The position numbers and the translations under genes were made by a program. 7,602 nt of DNA from Flavobacteriaceae bacterium (lineage in GTDB: Bacteria > Bacteroidota > Bacteroidia > Flavobacteriales > Flavobacteriaceae): positions 1-7,602 of the forward strand of contig JAESTN010000316.1 in the NCBI GenBank assembly GCA_016763595.1. The letters run 5' to 3'. This document shows, piece by piece, positions 1-6,800 of the stretch. The notes under the pieces are model-generated. The model had not been told where the DNA came from. It saw only the letters and a program-made list of their open reading frames with translations, and did not search any database. The first letter of the stretch is position 1. Each line of letters opens with the position of its first letter.

Positions 1-1
1 C

Positions 2-1018
2 AGAAACACCTCATTTACACGTAAAGAATTGGCACATGGTATTCGTTTATCGTGTCAAGTAAAAGTAAAACAAGACATGGATATTTCTATTCCAGAAGAA
101 ATTTTTGGAATTAAGAAATGGGATGCAGTCGTAGTAAGAAATTATAACGTAGCCACTTTTATAAAGGAATTTGTTGTAGAAATCCCTCAAGATATGGGGT
201 ACAAAGCAGGAGGATATATTCAAATTGAAATTCCGGCCTGTGAAGTAAAATTTTCTGACATGGATGTAACAGCACACCCAGAAGAACACGATACTCCAGA
301 TAAATTTAAACCAGAATGGGATAAGTTTAAATTATGGCCTTTGGTAATGAAAAACACAGAGACTGTAGAAAGAGCATATTCTATGGCTTCTTTTCCAGCA
401 GAAGGAAGAGAAATTATGTTAAATGTACGTATTGCAACACCTCCTTTTGATAGAGAAAAAGGCGGATGGATGGATGTAAATCCTGGTATTGCATCTTCAT
501 ACATCTTTAATTTAAAGAAAGGTGATAAGTGTGTTATTTCTGGACCTTATGGAGAGTTCTTTATCAATGAGTCTGAAGCAGAAATGTTATATGTAGGTGG
601 TGGAGCAGGAATGGCGCCAATGCGTTCGCATTTGTACCACTTATTCAGAACATTAAAGACAGGTAGAACCGTTACCTATTGGTACGGAGGGCGTTCTAAA
701 GCAGAATTGTTTTATATCGAACACTTTAGAGCGTTAGAAAGAGATTTTCCAAACTTTAAATTCTTTATTGCTTTATCTGATCCAACAGAAGCAGACAATT
801 GGAAAGTTAAAAAAGACGTGCATGATACAGAAGGAGATGGTTTTGTAGGATTTATACATAATTGTGTAATCGAAAACTATTTAGATCATCACGAATCTCC
901 AGAAGACTTAGAATTGTATTTCTGTGGACCGCCATTGATGAACAATGCAGTTCAGAAAATGGGAGAAGATTTTGGTCTTGCAGACGAAAACATCCGATTT
1001 GATGACTTTGGTGGGTAA
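2..1018 (+). CDS. nqrF: Na+-translocating NADH:quinone reductase subunit F, C-terminal part (5' end outside the window)
   Basis: NqrF is the NADH-oxidising subunit of the respiratory Na+ pump. It passes electrons from NADH through FAD and a 2Fe-2S cluster towards quinone at the inner membrane. The frame is open from the window edge, so 338 residues are visible. The family is usually a little over 400, so the N-terminal membrane helix and the first cluster cysteines are missing. In fragment numbering, Cys18 in RLSCQVKVKQDM is the last 2Fe-2S ligand. RAYSM at 124-128 is the FAD-binding motif, GGGAGMAPMRS at 199-209 and CGPP at 308-311 belong to the NADH-binding ferredoxin-reductase fold, and the protein ends in the family hallmark DDFGG. 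The TTG at 29 is an internal Leu codon, not a start. The gene is followed by a terminator, which fits the last position in an nqrABCDEF operon, although the other genes are not visible. Confidence 0.97.
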   Translation, partial: RNTSFTRKELAHGIRLSCQVKVKQDMDISIPEEIFGIKKWDAVVVRNYNVATFIKEFVVEIPQDMGYKAGGYIQIEIPACEVKFSDMDVTAHPEEHDTPDKFKPEWDKFKLWPLVMKNTETVERAYSMASFPAEGREIMLNVRIATPPFDREKGGWMDVNPGIASSYIFNLKKGDKCVISGPYGEFFINESEAEMLYVGGGAGMAPMRSHLYHLFRTLKTGRTVTYWYGGRSKAELFYIEHFRALERDFPNFKFFIALSDPTEADNWKVKKDVHDTEGDGFVGFIHNCVIENYLDHHESPEDLELYFCGPPLMNNAVQKMGEDFGLADENIRFDDFGG

Positions 1019-1019
1019 G

Positions 1020-1058
1020 CGAAGCGCAATACTGAACTAGTTTCAGTATCGCACAGCG
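1020..1058. repeat. Imperfect palindrome (REP-like) just after nqrF
   Basis: The perfect core pairs ATACTGAA (1029-1036) with TTCAGTAT (1042-1049) around the 5-base loop CTAGT. Beyond a mismatch at 1028/1050 the stem partly continues outward through 1026-1027 with 1051-1052, 1024 with 1054, and 1020-1021 with 1057-1058. It begins right after the nqrF stop codon and lies before the true terminator, has no U-tract of its own, and is more GC-rich at its outer edges than its surroundings. From memory, short dispersed palindromes with a CTGAA...TTCAG core are common between genes in Flavobacteriaceae. Only one copy is visible here, so the assignment to a dispersed family is inference. It could also be a 3'-end RNA-stabilising stem. 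Confidence 0.55.
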
Positions 1059-1073
1059 ATATTATATATAAAG

Positions 1074-1104
1074 AAAACCGATACATTTTTGTATCGGTTT
1101 TTTT
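1074..1104 (+). terminator. Rho-independent terminator of nqrF
   Basis: AAAACCGATAC (1074-1084) pairs perfectly over 11 bp with GTATCGGTTTT (1091-1101) around a 6-base loop, and the descending arm runs into seven consecutive T residues (1098-1104). The A-rich start of the stem opposite the T-run means it could also work weakly on the - strand, but no - strand gene faces it. Confidence 0.9.
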
Positions 1105-1128
1105 ATTGCCTAATATCACAGAAAAAGG

Positions 1129-1149
1129 AATAAAAATTCTATTTTTATT
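1129..1149. promoter_or_regulatory. Perfect AT-only inverted repeat upstream of the sensor kinase
   Basis: AATAAAAAT (1129-1137) and ATTTTTATT (1141-1149) are perfect reverse complements separated by TCT. The dyad is centred about 50 bases before the kinase ATG at 1191, in a gap where I see no convincing Bacteroidota -33/-7 pair (TTG...TAnnTTTG). It may be an operator or part of an AT-rich promoter. It contains only A and T in the arms, so a chance origin in AT-rich DNA is quite possible and a terminator function is unlikely. Confidence 0.3.
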
Positions 1150-1190
1150 GAAACTAAAAAACATGAAACGTACAAGCCATTAAAATCGTT

Positions 1191-1277
1191 ATGATTAAGA
1201 AAATAGTATTCTTATTACTTCCTGTTTTTGTTTTTAGTCAACATACATCTGCACTAAAAAGGAGATTTCTTTTTTAA
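1191..1277 (+). other. Signal-peptide fragment of the sensor kinase, cut off by an in-frame stop
   Basis: ATG 1191 opens a 28-codon frame that reads MIKKIVFLLLPVFVFSQ and then a few more residues before TAA at 1275-1277. The sequence is a typical Bacteroidota signal peptide: two lysines, a hydrophobic stretch, then FSQ at the likely cleavage site. It does not make sense as a protein on its own. The kinase body is in the next frame and its coding character begins before this stop (from 1258 it reads KGDFFFNKSANDSAVFYYDA). I therefore read this as the true N-terminus of the kinase separated by a +1 frame change between about 1257 and 1277. Whether this is a natural mutation, recoding or a sequencing error cannot be told here. 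Confidence 0.7.
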
Positions 1278-2931
1278 TAAATCAGCAAATGATTCTGCAG
1301 TATTTTATTATGATGCTGGAATCAAAAACTGTATACCTTGTGATGAAACGCTATTGGCAAATTATTATTTAAAGTTTGGAGAAGCAAATAGGTTGATAGG
1401 GAATAGAGCTATTGCTTTAAAGCAGTTCTTAAAAGCGGAGAAAATATTTACGAATTTAAACAACCATAATGGTTTATTTGCTGCAAAAACGTATTTAGCA
1501 GATTTTTATAGATCCGTACATAATTATGAAAAATCTTTTTCCTTAATAGAAGAAGCTGCAAAGATTAATGAAGAATACGCTATTGGTAAAAAAATGTTGG
1601 CTCGCTATTATAATAGACGGGCTGCAATTGTAGCCAAAAAATTTAATGATAATGAAGAAGTAATTGCTCTCTCCAAAAAGTGCATTCAAATTGCTAAGGA
1701 AATAAAGGAGTATAAATTATTAATATATTCTTACAACGAGTTGGCCTATGTGTATGAAACTCAAAATAAAAAGAAGTTAAGTGTAGCATATTATTTTAAG
1801 GCGTATGATATTGCAAAGAAATTAGACCTTGGTGTAGAAACATGTGATGTTTTGTACAATATAAGCCGGCAAGAATCTTTGAGAGTAGAACGCAGCCTCA
1901 CTCCGTCAGATAAAAAGAACTTCAAAGCCTATAAAAAAGTTAGAAACTATTTTATTGAAGGATTGAAATTAGCAACCAAAATCAACTATTTAGAAAAGCA
2001 AAAGGATTTTTCTAAGATGCTATTTGAGAGCTTTTTTAGAACGAGCCAATTTGAAGAGGCAATGAAGTATAATCAAATATATTATGATTTTAAACATCAA
2101 ATGATTGAAGAGGATAAGAGAATGGAAATAGCAAAAATTGATGCCAGCTATTTAGATAAAAAAAAGGATGATAAAATAAGGGGGAATGAAAGTAAAATAA
2201 AAATACAATATTTTGTATTGACTTCTTTTGCAATATTATTAACAATCCTATTTTTCTTTTTTATAAAGTCAAAAAAAGACAGAACCAATATACAAGCTCA
2301 AAAAAATAGGATAGAAGAAATTGTAGTTCAAAAAACAATGCTCCTTAAAGAAATACACCATCGCGTTAAAAACAACTTGCAGTTAATTTCTGGGTTGTTG
2401 TATCTACAGGTGGTTAAGCATAAAAATAAAGAAGTGTCAGCCATGGTAGAGGAATCACAAAAACACATCAATTCTATTGCTTTGGTACACGAAATGTTAT
2501 ACAAAGACGATACCTTGTCGTTAGTTTCAATGGAACAATACTTAAAAGAACTTGGTGCTCGGTTATTACAGGTTTCACCTCAAGAACTTATTAAATATAA
2601 TCTGAAAGTACTTAACGTTTCTTTACCTGTAGATTATGCCACTACGTTAGGCTTGGTACTTAATGAATTGGTGACAAACTCATTAAAATATGCATTCACA
2701 ACTCAAGAAGGGATTGTTTCTGTTTCCTTGGAGGAACTTGCCGTAAATGAATATAATTTTATCTATTCAGACAATGGTATCGGGTGTGATCTGATTGAAG
2801 AATTTAATGAAGGTAAAACGTTGGGTCAGAAATTGATAAAAATGCTTGCAGAAGAGATAGAAGCCGAACTGACAATTAAAAATGAAAAAGGGTTGACGTA
2901 CACGTTTAAGTTTAAAACGAAACTGAAATAA
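1191..2931 (+). CDS. TPR-containing sensor histidine kinase (HisKA_2 type), with an apparent +1 frameshift near its N-terminus
   Basis: Transmembrane sensor kinase that should autophosphorylate on His and pass the phosphate to the adjacent LytTR regulator. Numbering from codon 1354, the start of the last uninterrupted ATG/TTG/GTG-initiated frame (525 residues), TPR-like helical repeats fill roughly 1-250, with clear units near 5-35, 41-75 and 121-160. One membrane helix lies at about 285-304 and is followed by a short charged coiled-coil-like segment. The HisKA_2 dimerisation segment contains EIHHRVKNNLQ, where His336 or the adjacent His335 is the phosphoacceptor. HATPase boxes are LNELVTNSLKYAF (N-box, about 436-448), DNGIG (473-477) and TLGQKLI (489-495). 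The C-terminus is complete. Upstream of 1354 the frame still reads plausible sensor sequence back to about 1258, while the signal peptide from ATG 1191 is in another frame. TTG 1354 would remove the signal peptide and cut into the first TPR, so it is a poor start. Ligand unknown. Confidence 0.85.
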
Positions 2932-3663
2932 ATGGCAGAGAAGATACAAATTTACATCGTTGAAGATGTGGCGATTTCAAGAATGTCGCTCGAAACCATG
3001 TTGACTGAAAACAAGTATGAAGTTTCGGGTTCTGCTGCAACAGCAGAAACTGCTTGGGAAGAAATGCAACATACACCCACAGATTTAATTCTGTTAGATA
3101 TTAATTTAGCAGGAGAGAAAAATGGTGTTTGGCTGGCACAGCAAGTACGAAAGCATTTAAACATTCCCATTGTATATCTTACCGCTTTTGGCGATCAACA
3201 AACATTAAAAGAAGTAATAGAGACCAAACCTAATGGGTATTTAATGAAGCCCTATCAAGAGCCTACCTTATTAACAACCATCAATATTGCATTTACTAAT
3301 TTTTTAGAAAATCCAAACAAAGTGATTGTTTCAGAAACGGAAGAAATGTGTAACGATTTTGTCTTTATAAAAGATAAGCACATGAAAATTAAAATAGATG
3401 TCAACGATATTTATTATGTGAAATCTGAAGGGAATTATTTAGAGATTATTCTAAAAGATAAAAGGCACGTTATCAGAAACAAATTATTAGCATTTAAACA
3501 AGAACTTCCAAGTGGTTTGTTTTTTCAAAGTCACCAACGGTATTTGATTAATATAGCTAAGATAGTTGTTCTAAAAAAAGATGTTGTGATCCTACAAAAC
3601 CAAGAGATTCCTCTTTCTTTAAAATATAAAACCCCCATAGAAACTGCGCTATCTAATCTTTAG
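2932..3663 (+). CDS. Response regulator with REC and LytTR DNA-binding domains
   Basis: Cytoplasmic transcription regulator of the LytTR class, 243 residues, the normal size for the family. The REC domain spans about 5-122. It contains the acidic pair Glu11-Asp12, the phosphoacceptor Asp56 in LILLDINL, the conserved Thr84 in YLTAF and Lys106 in LMKPY. The LytTR domain spans about 143-240, with YYVKSEGNYLEI (161-172) and the FFQSHQRYLIN segment (197-207) as its most typical stretches. The ATG starts on the base directly after the kinase stop (TAAATG) and there is no Shine-Dalgarno sequence, so translation is probably coupled to the kinase and the pair forms one transcript. The kinase is the evident partner. 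LytTR proteins usually bind direct repeats in promoters. The large exported protein immediately downstream is a candidate target by position only. Confidence 0.93.
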   Translation: MAEKIQIYIVEDVAISRMSLETMLTENKYEVSGSAATAETAWEEMQHTPTDLILLDINLAGEKNGVWLAQQVRKHLNIPIVYLTAFGDQQTLKEVIETKPNGYLMKPYQEPTLLTTINIAFTNFLENPNKVIVSETEEMCNDFVFIKDKHMKIKIDVNDIYYVKSEGNYLEIILKDKRHVIRNKLLAFKQELPSGLFFQSHQRYLINIAKIVVLKKDVVILQNQEIPLSLKYKTPIETALSNL

Positions 3664-3717
3664 TTTTGTGTCGTTTTTGGGTATTTGTTTTTTGCCTTGA
3701 AATAGACTTTTAGTTAA

Positions 3718-3743
3718 GCCTTTCTAACTTCCCAAAAAAAGGC
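3718..3743 (+). terminator. Weak hairpin after the response regulator, possible terminator
   Basis: GCCTTT (3718-3723) can pair with AAAGGC (3738-3743) across a 14-base loop. The nearest T-run (3755-3762) begins 11 bases later, so this is not a standard intrinsic terminator. No better terminator is visible between the regulator and the adhesin gene, and some read-through into the adhesin gene is possible. Confidence 0.2.
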
Positions 3744-3760
3744 CCAATCTTCACATTTTT

Positions 3761-3791
3761 TTGCACTCGTAGCTACTGTAGCTCATCTTTG
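3761..3791 (+). promoter_or_regulatory. Candidate Bacteroidota-type promoter of the adhesin gene, with a dyad between its two elements
   Basis: TTG at 3761-3763, at the end of a T-run, is followed after 20 bases by CATCTTTG (3784-3791). This matches the Bacteroidota -7 consensus TAnnTTTG except for the first base, and the spacing is within the range known for flavobacterial promoters. It would start transcription at about 3798, giving a leader of some 34 bases. Between the two elements lies the inverted repeat AGCTAC-T-GTAGCT (3771-3783), which overlaps the self-complementary GTAGCTAC (3769-3776). A dyad in this place is well positioned for a regulator that blocks or remodels the promoter. 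Confidence 0.4.
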
Positions 3792-3801
3792 TTGGTTGAA
3801 A

Positions 3802-3817
3802 ATAGTTTATCAACTAT
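3802..3817 (+). promoter_or_regulatory. Small inverted repeat in the adhesin mRNA leader
   Basis: ATAGTT (3802-3807) and AACTAT (3812-3817) form a perfect 6-bp dyad with loop TATC, ending 14 bases before ATG 3832. An overlapping alternative, GTTGA (3795-3799) with TCAAC (3810-3814), uses the same bases. In RNA either is weak and AT-rich, but both lie within or at the edge of the predicted 5' leader, so they could affect translation start or be a protein-binding site. ATAGTTTAT also matches eight of nine positions of a generic LytTR half-site as I recall it, but no second copy is found at the expected spacing. Confidence 0.3.
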
Positions 3818-3831
3818 AAAACCAAACCACA

Positions 3832-6800
3832 ATGAAGAAAATCACTTTTCTATTATCATTTTTTGCAATCATTTTATATAACCACGCTACTTTTTCGCAA
3901 ACTTTTACTGTAAACAATATAAAATATAATGTCACAGATGCTGTCAATAAAACGGTAGAGGTTGGGAATAATTCAAATAACCTTACTCTTATTGGTGCTA
4001 TAACCATACCAGAATCAGTTACTAATGATAGTACTACATATACTGTAACATCTTTTGGTATTACTACAATAGTTGATGTTGTTATGGGTGGTTCTGACGA
4101 CTATGGCTCTTTTGAAGGATGTACAGGTGTTACAAGCATTGTGCTGCCTAATACTATAACCTCAATTGGACAACAAGCTTTTTACAACTGCACGAATCTT
4201 ATTAGTATTAATATACCAAATTCAGTAACTTCTATTGGGGTGATAGCTTTTAGTCGATGTACTAGTCTTACTAGTATTGAAATACCTAGTTCTATAACCT
4301 CTATTGGTGAAGCCGCTTTTAGTTTTTGTGCAGGTCTTACTAGTATTGAAATACCTAGTTCAGTAACTTCAATTGGAGCTGGTGCTTTTCAAGATTGTAC
4401 AGGTCTTACTAGTATTAATATACCTAATTCAGTAACTTCTATTACTGATTACCTATTTAATAATTGTACTAGTTTGGAATCAGTAACAATACAAAACCCA
4501 AATATAAATTATTTGGGGTGGAGAGTTTTTGGAGGATGTGCAAGTTTAACTAATTTAACTCTTTTTGCGACTACACCACCAACGTTACATACTGGTGCAT
4601 TTCACGTGGCAAGTATAAGTAATATAGATCTAAACATAATGTCACCTATAGAATGTGCAAATCCAAACCCATATAGTAGTACAACTGCATGGGCAGGTTT
4701 TAAGTCTTATAATTGTACAATTATAGATAATGCTGCACCTGTTTTTGAGAACAGCACACCAATTACTTCTTCAATAAACCAAACAGGATTTGCCATAAAT
4801 ACAGATATCGATGAATCAGGAACGATTTATTACGTAGTTGTAGTAGATGGAGCAACTGCACCAACTTCAGTTGAAGTAAAAGCAGGAACAGCTTCAGGGG
4901 GTGGAGGAGCTGTAAAAAGCGGAAATGCTTCCGTAACTTCTGGAGGTTTTACCAATGCATTTAGTGTAACTGGCTTAACAGCCGAAACATCTTATGATGT
5001 ATATGTAGTTGCTCAAGATGATGAAGGGGCACCTAATTTACAAGCAACACCAACAAAAATAGATGTCTCAACTTCTGGATTAGTTTTATCAATTTCACAA
5101 ATAAATGTCACAGGAAACGGATTGAGTAACGGATCTGCAACAGTAACTATTACTGGTGGAATACAGCCATATTTTATTCAATGGAGTACTGGAGATACTT
5201 CTGCAACAGCAACAGGTTTAGTAGCTGGTGATTATACGGTAACAGTTAGAGATGACAATGGTAACGGTGATCCCAAAATGAGCGGCATCATTACAATAAC
5301 ACAACCAGATAAATTAGTGGTCACAATAGCATCACAAACAAACATATCAGCGTATGGAGCTAGTACTGGAGCTGTTACAGTAGCTGTTACAGGAGGAGTA
5401 GCACCATATACTTATCAATGGAATACAGGAGATACTTCAGCTACTATATCAGGTTATCCAGCAGGAGATTACAATGTAAGAGTCACAGATGCAAAAGGTA
5501 TTATAGCTGAAAATAATGATTGCATAGAAAGTTTATGTGTCAAACTATTACAACCTCCTTCAGTTACCACTAATGCTGCAACTAATATTGTAGCTGATGC
5601 GGCAAGCCTTAGTGGATTCGTGTCTTCAGATGGAGGAGCGACTATTATAGAAAGAGGAATTTTACTTTCCAAAACAAATACAAACTTGAATCCTAAAATT
5701 GGAGACCTTAATTTATTTCAATCTTTTAGTTTTACGAATCTTACCAGTTCTTTTCTAGGGGAGCCAGATTTTTTAGATATTAATGTATCATATTCTTTCG
5801 TTGTATATGCTAGAAACTCAGTTGGAACGACCTATGGCATGGTGAAAACATTTACACCAAAGACCCCTATGAAACCTACAGTAAATACCGTTGCTGCAGA
5901 TACCATTTCTATGACTAGAGCTACTGTAGGGAGAATTATTGTGGATGAAGGATCCAGCCCTGTGACAGAAAGTGGAGTTATTTATGCTTTAACAGATGCA
6001 AACCCAGACCCACAAATAGGAGATGGAAATAGTGTACAATTAGATAGTGGTAGTTTTACGTACGCACATCTAGGCTATCATTCATACCGTACATATATTG
6101 ACAACTTATCTCCTGGAACAAATTATACTATTAAAGCATATGCAATTAATAGTGTAGGGACTAGTTATGGAGCTATAAAAACATTTAACACAAAACCTAA
6201 AACCCCAACAATTCTTTTTAGTGATAGTACAGTAAAGTTTAGTACTACTGCTTTTTATTTTGGTGCAGCTTCAGATTCTGGAGGAGCAATCACATATAGT
6301 ATCGTTTCCGCGCCTACATTTGAAACCTTAGTTATTTCGGGTGGCACAGCGATTACAGGAGCCGTAGGGCAGGTGGTCGTAAGAGCTACACAAGCTGCGA
6401 GCGGTATATTCAGTTCTGGAATAAAAGACATGACTTTGACTATTGAAAAAGGAGATCAAACGATTGCATTAGCGACTTTAGCAAATAAAACTTATGGAGA
6501 TGCAGACTTTAATTTAACAGGTACATCGAGTTCAGGATTGGCAGTAACCTATGTTAGTTCAAATACAGCTGTCGCAACAGTGTCTGGAAATACAGTTAGC
6601 ATTGTCGGGGCCGGTTCCACAAACATTACTGCTACACAAACAGGAAATACAAATTACAATGCTGCTTCTGATGTAATGCAAGAATTAACTGTTGATAAAG
6701 CAACACTTACAGCTACAGCAGAAAATAAATCACGAGAATATGGAGACGCAAACCCAACGTTTACCATTACATATTCTGGATTTAAAGGATCAGATAGTAT

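Noticed and set aside
47..504. Reverse-strand open frames 47-289 and 220-504
   Set aside because: Both lie opposite the conserved nqrF coding sequence, have no family signature and are antisense shadows.
29..1018. TTG at 29 as the start of an oxidoreductase gene
   Set aside because: The frame is open to the window edge and the preceding codons read as NqrF sequence. TTG 29 is an internal Leu just before the last cluster cysteine.
952..1164. Reverse-strand open frame 952-1164
   Set aside because: It spans the nqrF 3' end, the terminator hairpin and the AT dyad, and its composition is explained by them.
1289..1373. Short frame from ATG 1289 as a small gene
   Set aside because: It overlaps the readable N-terminal sensor sequence of the kinase in another frame and has no features of its own. 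The upstream SD-like AGGAGA is also too far away for an ordinary start.
1354..2931. TTG 1354 as the true kinase start
   Set aside because: It has no ribosome binding site, cuts into the first TPR, leaves 96 bases of coherent in-frame coding sequence upstream and ignores the signal peptide at 1191.
2767..3170. Reverse-strand open frames 2767-2949 and 2952-3170
   Set aside because: They are opposite the catalytic part of the kinase and the REC domain, with no independent coding signal.
3684..3810. LytTR direct-repeat operator
   Set aside because: Single half-site-like sequences occur at 3710-3718 and 3802-3810, but no two good copies are 21-22 bases apart as expected.
3810..4007. Reverse-strand open frame 3810-4007
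   Set aside because: Its hydrophobic character is the antisense of the adhesin signal peptide and leader.
4120..4611. CRISPR-like regular repeat array
   Set aside because: The 69-base periodicity encodes in-frame leucine-rich repeats, and there are no unique spacers between identical short repeats.
5469..5672. Reverse-strand open frame 5469-5672
   Set aside because: It lies fully inside the continuous adhesin frame, opposite SprB and Fn3-like sequence.
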